This document shows, in pieces, positions 17,601 to 25,113 of a DNA stretch of 64,000 nt. Source of the DNA: Tharpella sp964457755. GTDB lineage: Bacteria > Desulfobacterota > Anaeroferrophillalia > Anaeroferrophillales > Tharpellaceae. The stretch spans positions 10,526-74,525 of the forward strand of contig CAYWGC010000010.1 of NCBI GenBank assembly GCA_964457755.1, in the 5' to 3' direction. A program made the translations under genes and the position numbers. A model generated the notes under the pieces. The model ran no database searches. It worked only from the letters and a program-made list of their open reading frames with translations, and was not told where the DNA came from. Within the stretch, counting starts at the first letter, position 1. Each line of letters starts with the position of its first letter.

Positions 17601-18456
17601 TAATATATTTCTTGGCGTTAAGCAGGGCCAGATCCTGTTTCATCTGGGTCGGCATGGTCGTGCCGATATCAGTAAAGGGTCCCATAAGCACCGGATTTTC
17701 AAAATCGGGCTGAAAGAGCCGGTTGGGTTCACCGAGAAAATATTTAAGGAATTGATCTGAAACAACCTTAATATTTTCAATACTGTGACTTTTCTGAAAA
17801 CCTTCACCGGCGACAATCGCCGGCAACATTACCTGGCGCTGTTCGATCGCCTTGAAAGCTAAAGGTATAAGGTGATGTAACTCCTGATTGTCGGCACTCA
17901 TAAACTGCAGCCAGCCGGCCCCGCGGGCCGCGTAAAGATCAGCATGACCATTATGAATGCTTAAGCCTCCCTTATTGAGCTCTCGGGTCTGCATCGTCAT
18001 AACCACCGGCAATCTTTTACCGGCCACCGAATACATATTTTTATATTTATAAGTCAGGCCCTGGGATGATGTATTGTCAGCATAACGCCCTCCCTGAGAT
18101 GCCGCCCCCTCAAGAAAAGCCATCGCCCCGAGCTCACTTTCAGGCTGAAAATAGAAAATTCTCTCACCGAAAGCATTGACAAATCCGTCAGCATAGGCTT
18201 TTGCCATGCCCTCGGCAATTGGCGTTGAAGGTGTAATCGGATAACCGACCAGTCCCGTGACGGTTCGTTTTAAAACGTTAACCGCCGCCGCATTACCGTC
18301 GCCAATAAAATCCTGCTGCCGGCTCATCTCGGCAAAATCCACGCCCGCCACTTTTTTGATCTCCTGAACATACTGCTCTTTCTCAAAAAGCCGGGCACCA
18401 TTAAATGTAAACTCAAAATCCCGCTTAAAATCAATATTCCTTCGTTTTAAAGCCAT
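14680..18456 (-). CDS. Single-chain pyruvate:ferredoxin oxidoreductase-like enzyme (divergent)
   Basis: A 1258-residue fused 2-oxoacid oxidoreductase. In order: pyrimidine-binding domain with VGYPITPSTPIAEG and TSSQGL; domain II; the gamma-type domain; a ferredoxin domain with two 4Fe-4S motifs (CIACGLCIAACP and CKGCGACVEVCK); and the thiamine diphosphate domain with CPGCGEG, GGDGSFYDIG and NNEAYMNTGFQ. It would interconvert pyruvate plus CoA with acetyl-CoA, CO2 and reduced ferredoxin. The TPP-loop NNEAYMNTGFQKSG differs from the DNEVYSNTGGQ form I know from classical NifJ/POR, so another 2-oxoacid is possible. It is divergent from the CBS gene and close to an acetate-type transporter, which fits acetyl-CoA/pyruvate interconversion. 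Confidence 0.85.
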   Translation of the reverse strand: MALKRRNIDFKRDFEFTFNGARLFEKEQYVQEIKKVAGVDFAEMSRQQDFIGDGNAAAVNVLKRTVTGLVGYPITPSTPIAEGMAKAYADGFVNAFGERIFYFQPESELGAMAFLEGAASQGGRYADNTSSQGLTYKYKNMYSVAGKRLPVVMTMQTRELNKGGLSIHNGHADLYAARGAGWLQFMSADNQELHHLIPLAFKAIEQRQVMLPAIVAGEGFQKSHSIENIKVVSDQFLKYFLGEPNRLFQPDFENPVLMGPFTDIGTTMPTQMKQDLALLNAKKYIKAAMGVMNDILGTSLDVVEDYYAAESEYVVVCLGAASGTMKEAIDYYRSKGVSVGLLRPVLFFPVCTEELARGIQNAKVVSVLEKTALANERYLLRDVKHAAYNERTGRSFNPVITSGIYGLGSQDLSIEDCFAVIENMLTQRPKGIYGVGIKGPEVLEKVVHNDFVESEVGIAFIGVGAEGVKTAQETLAKIIARAGKFVQTSARYGASRKGGMVVMNARVATQPIRNCSDVSKMETMAVFNDKYLLDNSLLGFIKGVKAGGYLVVNTVKSEAELQLQATPEVRAQLAKATFNLVLLDASGAALAQLKRNLPGTPILGAINRIIELLPVEDFKEAFRSELTSKFRGPKAALVDVNMELLEVPYELIPAKKSPLKKELEAAENVIESVAVEPLVKKIYYDPPATRGYHPGDENATLTFPSVLGDKYRPLFIEKVLEPIQKGAEIPWDQFYNIVPARTSEYNDASLIGTVLPVFNAEKCIACGLCIAACPDNALRVTLVHDREFEALAETEKKLFRPLDLSKFTGYGDAVFKESYLNINVMPQYCKGCGACVEVCKSKAFSLLDKSAGQAETAAAFLNPEVFAKDVSQTVAPYVKESRYLQQMMLLYSGQKFLPGGHSLCPGCGEGIIENLVFAAAEMVRRNPRLIADFYRSIPALMTRKQGRGLQHMIDHGFNIYTVNATGCAQVSCLGNPYNARVYPSGHYGFGTASAAGLGARVSLFNAFRNLYLDKLTKVLVFGGDGSFYDIGNQGLNFALGEDQDVTWIIYNNEAYMNTGFQKSGASRFGSNRTTSPYGMELQGKDDFHREIVGQAMVIPGVYVARLSLSNPMQAMRILTEAIAYKGPSLIEFFSPCPTGQGMATDNLPIALSKMMVDSRAWTVFTRKPYAQIDLTGNPDPEEIYPKARKIKGKEVKATTFRDIVSLLGQFTGDEKTIDEIVKVNERQNLYLWCLNQYRAGIRQDMPDADEIERLISQR

Positions 18457-18491
18457 CTATAAAGTCCCCCCACTTAAACTCAATTTAAAGA

Positions 18492-18509
18492 TTGATGATT
18501 AACGATCAA
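18492..18509. promoter_or_regulatory. Candidate operator upstream of the POR gene
   Basis: TTGATGATTAACGATCAA is an 18-base imperfect palindrome (TTGAT...ATCAA arms around TTAA) 36 bases upstream of the POR start. It resembles half-sites of CRP/FNR-type regulators, but the spacing is wider than a standard FNR site. Confidence 0.35.
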
Positions 18510-18765
18510 CATTTGCATTCTAAAAAAAGAAAGTACCTATACGCTAAAAAAAGCACCATAGCAACCGGAAAAAAAGTATACAATAATCAATACAGTATAC
18601 AAAGTCTCAATATTAACATAAAGATGCCTCATGAAACAAAAAAACAATCGGAAGCAAAGACCTCTTAATTACAAAACTTTCTGTTTTTAAAAGATTAATT
18701 GCAATTTATTTAACAATAAAAATTCGCCTGAAAATAAAAATTTAAAGATTAAAGACAATGCTTGG

Positions 18766-18797
18766 TTGACAAACTTATGCCTAAACTATAGTATACT
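18766..18797 (+). promoter_or_regulatory. Probable sigma-70 promoter of the CBS gene
   Basis: TTGACA at 18766-18771 is followed by TATAGT at 18787 and TATACT at 18792, the two possible -10 boxes (spacers 15 and 20 bases; TAGTAT gives 17). It lies about 95 bases before the start. The remaining gap from 18457 is AT-rich and holds the words AGTATAC at 18576 and 18595, repeated at 18791. Confidence 0.45.
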
Positions 18798-18889
18798 GTC
18801 CCGAAATCATAAACCAGCCACGAATGGCGACCTTTCTAGAAGAGAACAGACTACCTAACATGTAACCAGGGATTAAGAGGGAAGAATCA

Positions 18890-19306
18890 ATGAAGGTAAG
18901 CGAGATCATGAACCGGGAAGTTTTGAGTGTTACACCACAAGACCGGGTCTGCGATGTTATAGATCTCTTTTTGGAAAAAAATATTACCGGGGCCCCGGTA
19001 ACTGAACAAGGCAAGGTCGTCGGGATGATCTCCCGCAAAGACATCCTGCCCCTGATTACCACTTTTGACCTTGAATGCAGTTCCCTGGAGCAGATCCGGA
19101 GAACCTGTTCAAACTATGTCGTCGACCACATGCAAGGAGAAGTCGTCACAGTGCAACCCGTCGAAGCGGTTGAAAGGTGCGCCCTGATCATGACCGACAA
19201 CAGTATCAACCGTCTCCCGGTCATTGAAGACGGCAAACTGGTCGGCATTGTCACCCGGGGTGACATTCTCAAGGCTTTAGCCCAGTGCTGCCTCTGCCAC
19301 GAATAA
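18890..19306 (+). CDS. Stand-alone tandem CBS-domain protein
   Basis: A 138-residue protein that is just a Bateman module: first CBS with MNREVLSVTPQDRV and GKVVGMISRKDIL, second with MQGEVVTVQPVEAV and GKLVGIVTRGDILKAL. Such modules bind adenosine nucleotides and report energy state. The gene converges tail-to-tail (one base apart) with the DUF294 nucleotidyltransferase gene. In many bacteria CBS and DUF294 are fused in one protein, as at 3687-6596 here, so the two products probably work together. The protein ends in a cysteine-rich CCLCHE, which could bind metal; it is not a CxxCH haem motif. Confidence 0.88.
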   Translation: MKVSEIMNREVLSVTPQDRVCDVIDLFLEKNITGAPVTEQGKVVGMISRKDILPLITTFDLECSSLEQIRRTCSNYVVDHMQGEVVTVQPVEAVERCALIMTDNSINRLPVIEDGKLVGIVTRGDILKALAQCCLCHE

Positions 19307-19307
19307 A

Positions 19308-20561
19308 CTACAAGCCGCCGCTGCCGAAAAAGCAGTTGTAGGCGAGCTTTTGCAGGGCTTCAACGCTAACCAGAGCTCGCCTTAGCTCAGCCTGCCCATC
19401 TCCTTTCAGAGTCTCGGGATCAAGATAATAGTCATATTTACGGCCTGTCACAATCGCTTCCACCTGAGAAACCATCTTGGCGTGAGCCAAGATTCGGTAA
19501 GCTTTCTGAAGGTTCTGAGATAATTCAGCGTCAAAATGTTTCTGGGCTTCAAGGTTTTTGATCCGGGCGACAGTATTGGTATCGGTATCTCCATATTTCA
19601 AAGCAAAGACCCGCGCGGTCATAATCAGAGGGGCCCAACCAAACAGCTTAACATTAAACATCCCACGATGATCGCCACTCTTTTCGAGACGTAATTTATT
19701 GAACATGGTCAGAGCCACATTCGACAAAACCGCACTGCGCGCCATAACCATCAAAGCCCCGAAATTGTCATGAATCATCTGATGCACTTTATCAATCATT
19801 TGCTGGCCCAATGTAAGCGAACCGGCACTGTAGGTGACATCCATCAAAATGATAACCTGCAAAAGATTATCCTGGCTCTGGTCGTGGAAAATATGATCCA
19901 TTTTACGATGCCACTCATGCAAAGAACCGCGCCAATCAGGATTTGAAGGCATTATATTGCCAGTGCAGAGGGCGAAACCAACCCGGTCCAGAGCCGTCAC
20001 CACCTCTTTGGCAAAGTTTTCAAAACATCCATCAATTTCAGGTGATCCATCCATCTCATAGACCAGGGCATTATCCTGATCGGTAAAAAAAGTCTGTTCC
20101 CGGCGCCCATCGCTGCCCATATTAAACCAGGTAAAATCACAGGGCAACGGTGCCAGCCTTTCGCTTACCAAACTAATTACTTTTTCGGTTAAACGATGTC
20201 GATAAGAGGTAATCAGGGCATGAATCTCCATCACCCCGACCCCTTTAAGGAAAAGCTCTATCGCTACAACATTCAACCGTCTATGTAATTCTATCAACCC
20301 ATCAAGTTCAGTAACAGCCGAAATTCTTGCGCTCAACTTGGCAATCTCAGCCTGCCTCACCTTCAGAAAGTCGCGACGCTTAGCAAACACAGCACAACCC
20401 TTCTCAAGCAACTCAATATGCTCTCCAAGACCAGAAAAACAGAGATAATCATCGCCAAGCTCAAGCAGCGAATGCAGAGAGACCAGGTCATCAATCCCGG
20501 CAGAACTTTTAAACTGCCGATAGAGCTGACTAAAATCGGCTGACTTATAAACGGTAGGCAT
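19308..20561 (-). CDS. DUF294 family nucleotidyltransferase
   Basis: A 417-residue cytoplasmic protein. An N-terminal helical segment is followed by the nucleotidyltransferase motif NMGSDGRREQTFFTDQDNALVYE and the DUF294 C-terminal domain (about 270-410). The GS...DxD-like pattern matches the GlnD-type fold. Orthologues often neighbour SSS-family acetate transporters together with DUF4212 proteins, as here, and are presumed to regulate transport or acetate metabolism, though the substrate is unknown. Unlike the fused protein at 3687-6596 it has no CBS, PAS or membrane part; the CBS module is next door on the opposite strand. No strong ribosome-binding site precedes the ATG. Confidence 0.87.
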   Translation of the reverse strand: MPTVYKSADFSQLYRQFKSSAGIDDLVSLHSLLELGDDYLCFSGLGEHIELLEKGCAVFAKRRDFLKVRQAEIAKLSARISAVTELDGLIELHRRLNVVAIELFLKGVGVMEIHALITSYRHRLTEKVISLVSERLAPLPCDFTWFNMGSDGRREQTFFTDQDNALVYEMDGSPEIDGCFENFAKEVVTALDRVGFALCTGNIMPSNPDWRGSLHEWHRKMDHIFHDQSQDNLLQVIILMDVTYSAGSLTLGQQMIDKVHQMIHDNFGALMVMARSAVLSNVALTMFNKLRLEKSGDHRGMFNVKLFGWAPLIMTARVFALKYGDTDTNTVARIKNLEAQKHFDAELSQNLQKAYRILAHAKMVSQVEAIVTGRKYDYYLDPETLKGDGQAELRRALVSVEALQKLAYNCFFGSGGL

Positions 20562-20644
20562 ACTTTAGAATTCCGTTAGGCTGCAGGGGTTAATTAACGA
20601 CAAAACAGCAATCATCAAGATAGACAATCGTTGAAAAAAAATCT

Positions 20645-20690
20645 ACAAAAAAAAGAGAGGACGCATTCAGCGCCCCCTCTTTTTTTTAAA
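20645..20690 (-). terminator. Intrinsic terminator after the symporter gene
   Basis: Minus-strand stem AGAGGGGGCGC/GCGTCCTCT with a short loop, flanked by A-run and T-run (CTTTTTTTT). It lies 27 bases past the symporter stop and separates it from the DUF294 gene. Confidence 0.85.
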
Positions 20691-20716
20691 CAATCCTATC
20701 TCTTTAAAAGAGACTA

Positions 20717-22252
20717 CTAGTCAAACTTGATCCCATGCACCTGTTCGCAGAGGAACTTGCGGATTTCCATTGACGGCGGCGGTGTCATATGTGACACGAT
20801 AATATTGGTCATCAGGGCGATCGGCATCAGGATCAGAGAAGAGGAGGTAAACGGAATCAACTGAGCCAACCAGTGATCGTTGCCTTTACCCCAGAAGAAG
20901 AAGAAAGCGGTAAGAACACCCCCAACCAGCATCCCGGCGATACAACCCTGTTTGTTGGAACGACTCCACCAGACCCCGAGCAGGAAGGTCGGAAAAATAG
21001 TGTTCCCGGCAATCGCAAAAGCCATGGCCACGATCTGGGCAATCAGAGCGAACGGTTTAAGAGCGAAACCTATAACAATCAGGCCAAAAACAAAAACCGC
21101 AACTTTGGAGACCATCATCCGGGCCTGCTCAGACGCGTTGGGGTTGATTACACGATAGTAGATATCATGTGAAGCCGCCCCACCGGCAGCCAGCAGGAGA
21201 CCAGAGACCGTCGAGAAGGCCGCACTAATCGCACCCGCCGCCAGATAACCACAGAACCACTGAGGCAGACCGGCATTTTCGGCTGCGGAAATAACGATAA
21301 CATCGGCCAGAGCTTTAACCGGCTGAACGCCGGCGATTGCAGTCTGGACTCGGGCGAAGGCCGCATAAGCCGGAGAACTCCAATAGAGCAAACCGATAAA
21401 AAAGAGACCCCAGACCACCGACCAACGGGCGTCACGGGTATTGGGAACAACGTAGAAACGGGAGAGAACATGCGGCAAGCCAGCCGTACCAACCATCATG
21501 GTGAAACATAAGGCAATCCACTTATAGGTACTGGCAACCCCCCAGGGCTGTATGTACTTAGCGCAGTTGGGATCGGAGGCGTATTTATGCCCGAGATCCC
21601 AGACGGCGGAGCCGTAACCGATCTGCGGAATCAGGTAGAAATAACCCATTTTTTTGGCAATAAAAATCAGTGGGAAGATAAAAGCGGTGATAATGATACA
21701 GTACTGGAATTGCATATTCTTGGTCGCGCCCAGCATACCGGCGATAATAATGTAAGCCAAAACCACGGCGGTTCCGACGATAACCGAGGTCGCATAGTTC
21801 ATGCCAAAGACCCAGGAGAACATCATTGCGATCCCTTTGTACTGACCGATAGCATAGGTCAAAGAGATGATAATCGCGATAAAGGCCGCCAAGAGACGCG
21901 CAGCCTGTGACTCAAAACGGTCACCGATAAAGTCAGCCGCGGTATATTTACCGAAACGACGAATCTGACCGGCCATCAAAACGAGCAGCATAACATAACC
22001 GCCGGTCCAGCCGATAACGTACGCCAAAGCAAAATAGCCCTTCAGATAGAGGAGACCGGCCATCCCGAGAAAGCTGGCGGCACTCATCCAGTTACTGGCG
22101 ATCGCAGCCCCCGCCCCGACCCGGCCGATACCACGACCAGCCGCCCAGTAATCATCTTGATTCTTGGCCTTATGACCTACCCCGATACCGACAAATGCAA
22201 TAAGAACGATGACCAAGATGATAGCTGGTCCCAATTTAAAACTAGATTCCAT
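20717..22252 (-). CDS. actP: Sodium:solute symporter (SSS), acetate permease-like large subunit
   Basis: A 511-residue protein with about 13 membrane helices of the sodium:solute symporter family. Recognisable stretches are DYWAAGRGIGRVGAGAAIASNWMS near the N-terminus, GRFGKYTAADFIGDR-like text after helix 3, and the LPHVLSRFY region. It is preceded by its DUF4212 partner on the same strand (85-base gap); this pairing is typical of monocarboxylate/acetate transporters. Together with the adjacent DUF294 protein and the POR it fits an acetate uptake and assimilation module. The exact substrate (acetate, lactate, propionate or another carboxylate) is not provable from sequence. Confidence 0.88.
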   Translation of the reverse strand: MESSFKLGPAIILVIVLIAFVGIGVGHKAKNQDDYWAAGRGIGRVGAGAAIASNWMSAASFLGMAGLLYLKGYFALAYVIGWTGGYVMLLVLMAGQIRRFGKYTAADFIGDRFESQAARLLAAFIAIIISLTYAIGQYKGIAMMFSWVFGMNYATSVIVGTAVVLAYIIIAGMLGATKNMQFQYCIIITAFIFPLIFIAKKMGYFYLIPQIGYGSAVWDLGHKYASDPNCAKYIQPWGVASTYKWIALCFTMMVGTAGLPHVLSRFYVVPNTRDARWSVVWGLFFIGLLYWSSPAYAAFARVQTAIAGVQPVKALADVIVISAAENAGLPQWFCGYLAAGAISAAFSTVSGLLLAAGGAASHDIYYRVINPNASEQARMMVSKVAVFVFGLIVIGFALKPFALIAQIVAMAFAIAGNTIFPTFLLGVWWSRSNKQGCIAGMLVGGVLTAFFFFWGKGNDHWLAQLIPFTSSSLILMPIALMTNIIVSHMTPPPSMEIRKFLCEQVHGIKFD

Positions 22253-22336
22253 AAGAAAACTCCTTAATTTCTAATCGCTTCAACATCCGACTTCAAGCCC
22301 GAAGCAAAGCAAGACATTTTCAGATCAACCCTTATT

Positions 22337-22642
22337 TTAGTCACTCTTACCCATGCGGTCTTCGAGACCATCCACCAGGATATTGAACCAGATACAGAGC
22401 ACGATAAACAGGACAATCAGAAACTGCCCGGTAAACCAGTAGTGAAAGGGAAAACCCAGAAACTGCATATCGGTCAAAAAGCTTTCACCTTGCGGGTTAC
22501 GTTGAATCAGCTTTAAGAGAATCTGGAAACCGTAAGTTGCCACAGCCCAGATTGCCAGAATCATCCAGATATACTTAACTTCAGTTTTCTGGAACTCACC
22601 ATTTGGTTTAAAAATGTTAACATGATAACGATCTTCGCTCAT
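22337..22642 (-). CDS. DUF4212 small membrane subunit of the SSS symporter
   Basis: The ATG at 22642 is chosen because GGGAGGAGG lies about nine bases upstream, giving 101 residues. Two membrane helices (about 24-42 and 63-85) are present, with the family signature FPFHYWFTGQFLIVLFIVLC. DUF4212 proteins are encoded just before an SSS permease and are thought to be an accessory subunit. The start overlaps the stop of a possible 53-codon upstream reading frame (TAATGA). Confidence 0.88.
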   Translation of the reverse strand: MSEDRYHVNIFKPNGEFQKTEVKYIWMILAIWAVATYGFQILLKLIQRNPQGESFLTDMQFLGFPFHYWFTGQFLIVLFIVLCIWFNILVDGLEDRMGKSD

Positions 22643-22803
22643 TATTGTGCCTCCTCCCAATCAATTAAATGCTGTTTCCCCGGCCCAGCTACAGAAATAA
22701 CAAAATACAAATAATAATATCTAGAAAACAATACCTCTGTCCCGAGCACTACAACCTTGTCGGCATCGACCAAGCGATGCGCCCCTACATCCGCTATTAG
22801 CAC
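22642..22803 (-). CDS. Possible small upstream ORF (53 aa), doubtful
   Basis: On the minus strand a GTG at 22803, with AAAGGAG directly before it, opens 53 codons ending in TAA that overlaps the DUF4212 start. The translation (MLIADVGAHRLVDADKVVV at its start) matches no family I know. The same DNA contains a GCATCG/CGATGC hairpin and a GTAGGGGCGCATCG word common in intergenic repeats, so it may be untranslated leader instead. Confidence 0.25.
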   Translation of the reverse strand: MLIADVGAHRLVDADKVVVLGTEVLFSRYYYLYFVISVAGPGKQHLIDWEEAQ

Positions 22804-23285
22804 CTCCTTTCAGGGATGGGCTCAGACTCCCGTTCAACCATAAACTTCAGGCCGTGGGAATAGTTAAGAAAACATTAACAATTAGGCTATGTTTAAAACA
22901 TCGTACCGATTAAGTCAAGAAAAAAAACATTATTTTATTAACCGCCAAAACATGAGCTTTTAATCACAAGCATGGCACCCAATAAATCTCAAAGAATACA
23001 ACAATAAGCTTGAATTACAGATACTTAAAAAACAAATCCAGAGACAGCAAAATTACCAAAACATATTACATTGACCAACTCCAGATAAACCCTCGACCAT
23101 TTTATTACAAGTAGCTCTTGTGTATACCTGAACAAACTTGCGGACAGTCTAAAACAATGCATAAATTTTCCGAGTCTGCCGCCTGCAAGCAATCTCTAAA
23201 AGGTTGATACAAATTATAAACCCGTGTATAGTCAGATTAACAACGATCGTTATCATAAAACATCGCCCACGCATCACATGAAAAA
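22804..23285. other. Intergenic gap between the transport operon and pilB
   Basis: Apart from the minus-strand promoter-like boxes at 22890-22918 (TTGACT, 17-base spacer, TAAACA), which would drive the DUF4212/symporter operon with a leader of about 240 bases, this AT-rich stretch holds no gene or repeat that I can support. Confidence 0.5.
22890..22918 (-). promoter_or_regulatory. Probable sigma-70 promoter of the DUF4212/symporter operon
   Basis: Minus-strand TTGACT (22913-22918) and TAAACA (22890-22895) are separated by 17 bases. The resulting leader would be unusually long, about 240 bases, and includes a hairpin and a possible small ORF. Confidence 0.4.
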
Positions 23286-23301
23286 CGGCACAATTATTGC
23301 T
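23286..23301 (+). promoter_or_regulatory. Sigma-54 (-24/-12) promoter of the pil cluster
   Basis: CGGCACAATTATTGCT matches the sigma-54 consensus TGGCAC-N5-TTGC[AT] at every position except the first, with the invariant GG and GC correctly spaced. Transcription would start near 23313, about 40 bases before the pilB ATG. PilR, encoded in the same cluster, is the natural activator. Confidence 0.8.
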
Positions 23302-23353
23302 TTATAATTTTCCATCTTTTACATAAACTACCCATAGCGAACCTTCACTACTT

Positions 23354-25063
23354 ATGGCCTCTCTTGAATCTAACAAACGCATTGGCGAACTCCTGATAAA
23401 TGCCAAACTGATCACCGACGACCAGATGGCGCACGCTCTAAGCGAGCAGAAAACAACTCCTGGACGCCTGGGCTCGACCCTGGTTCGTCTGGGCTACCTC
23501 AATAATGAAGACCTCGTCAATTTCTTAAGTGTCCAGTTCGGCGTTCCTGCGGTCAACCTGCATGATTTTACGATCAGCGATGAAATCCTTGAGCTTATCC
23601 CCAGCGAACTGATTAACAAACACCACATTCTGCCCATTAATCGTATCGGTTCGACCTTAATTATCGCAATATGTGATCCGACCGACCTTTCAGCCATTGA
23701 CGATATAAAATTTATTACCGGCTACAATGTTGAGATTACAGTGGCCTCTGAAATCTCCATCAAGGAGGCCATCGACCGGTTTTACGATTCATCATCTATG
23801 CTTGATGACATTATCGCCGAATTTGATGACTCCGAACTTGAACTGGTCCAGGACGAAGAGGAAGTCAACACCTCGACCCTCAAAAAAGAGACTGAAGATG
23901 CGCCGGTAATTCGCCTGGTCAACAAAATCATGGTCGATGCCATCCGTCGCGAGGCCAGCGATATCCATATTGAACCATACGAAAAATTTTTCCGGGTTCG
24001 CTACCGTATTGACGGGGTTTTATATGAGATCATGAAACCCCCAATGAAACTCAAAAATGCCATCCTCTCCCGCATCAAGATCATGTCTGAATTAGATATT
24101 GCTGAGCGCCGCCTGCCTCAAGATGGGCGCATTAAGATGAAACTGGGCAAGGGCAAATCGATGGACATGCGGGTCTCTGTCCTGCCGACTCTTTTTGGTG
24201 AAAAAATCGTTCTGCGCCTGCTCGACCAATCGAACCTGCAACTCGACATGACCAAACTGGGACTTGAACCTTCCATGCTGGAGGTAGTTGAAGATGCCAT
24301 CCATCAACCCTACGGCCTGATTCTGGTTACAGGACCTACCGGCAGCGGAAAAACAACAACCCTCTACTCCGCCCTAAGCGAACTCAATAAAATTTCCGAC
24401 AACATCATGACCGCTGAAGATCCGGTCGAATTCAATCTTGCCGGCATCAATCAAGTTCAGGTGCGGGAATCTATCGGCTTAACCTTTGCGTCCGCCTTAC
24501 GCTCTTTTCTGCGCCAGGATCCAGACATTATTCTAGTCGGTGAGATGCGTGACATCGAGACCGCCGAAATCAGCATCAAAGCATCCCTGACCGGCCATCT
24601 GGTACTCTCCACCCTGCATACCAATGACGCCCCGAGCAGCATCACCAGGATGGTCAACATGGGAGTCGAGCCTTTCCTAATTGTCTCTTCAGTCAACCTT
24701 ATCGTCGCACAACGGCTGGCCCGAAAAGTCTGTCAGAAGTGCTGCGCAAAAGAAGAGGTTCCAGTTCGCGCCCTGATCCAAAGCGGCATGGATCCGGAAA
24801 CTGCGGAAAAGGCCGTTTGTCTCAGCGGCAGTGGCTGCGAAGAGTGCAACCGCACCGGCTACAAAGGCCGGATCGCCCTCTATGAAGTTATGACCCTGAG
24901 CGAAGAAATTAAAACCGCGATCATCAATGAAGCCAACACCATGGAACTTAAGGCCATGGCTATCAAGAGCGGGATGAAGAGTTTACGGCAAAGCGGTTTA
25001 AGCAAACTTACTGAAGGAACCACAAGCTTTCAAGAAGTTCTCAGGGTAACAGCTCGGGATTAA
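23354..25063 (+). CDS. pilB: Type IV pilus assembly ATPase PilB
   Basis: A 569-residue hexameric extension motor. The N-terminal MshEN/GspE-N domain (about 1-150) precedes the ATPase core with Walker A GPTGSGKTTT near 327, the Asp box, Walker B ILVGEMRDIETAE near 394, the His box TLHTNDAPSS, and a tetracysteine zinc site (CQKC and CEEC, about 459-496). It powers pilin polymerisation at the inner membrane with PilC. It is first in the cluster, directly behind a sigma-54 promoter. Length and motif set agree with PilB rather than GspE because pilT and pilC follow. Confidence 0.95.
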   Translation: MASLESNKRIGELLINAKLITDDQMAHALSEQKTTPGRLGSTLVRLGYLNNEDLVNFLSVQFGVPAVNLHDFTISDEILELIPSELINKHHILPINRIGSTLIIAICDPTDLSAIDDIKFITGYNVEITVASEISIKEAIDRFYDSSSMLDDIIAEFDDSELELVQDEEEVNTSTLKKETEDAPVIRLVNKIMVDAIRREASDIHIEPYEKFFRVRYRIDGVLYEIMKPPMKLKNAILSRIKIMSELDIAERRLPQDGRIKMKLGKGKSMDMRVSVLPTLFGEKIVLRLLDQSNLQLDMTKLGLEPSMLEVVEDAIHQPYGLILVTGPTGSGKTTTLYSALSELNKISDNIMTAEDPVEFNLAGINQVQVRESIGLTFASALRSFLRQDPDIILVGEMRDIETAEISIKASLTGHLVLSTLHTNDAPSSITRMVNMGVEPFLIVSSVNLIVAQRLARKVCQKCCAKEEVPVRALIQSGMDPETAEKAVCLSGSGCEECNRTGYKGRIALYEVMTLSEEIKTAIINEANTMELKAMAIKSGMKSLRQSGLSKLTEGTTSFQEVLRVTARD

Positions 25064-25113
25064 TGGGCAGTGGGCAAACAAATTAAATTTCTTTCGACTA
25101 GCGGAGTTTCTCT

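Noticed and set aside
22971..22990. Sigma-54 site at GCATGGCACCCAATAAAT
   Set aside because: TGGCAC is present but no TTGC follows at the needed distance.
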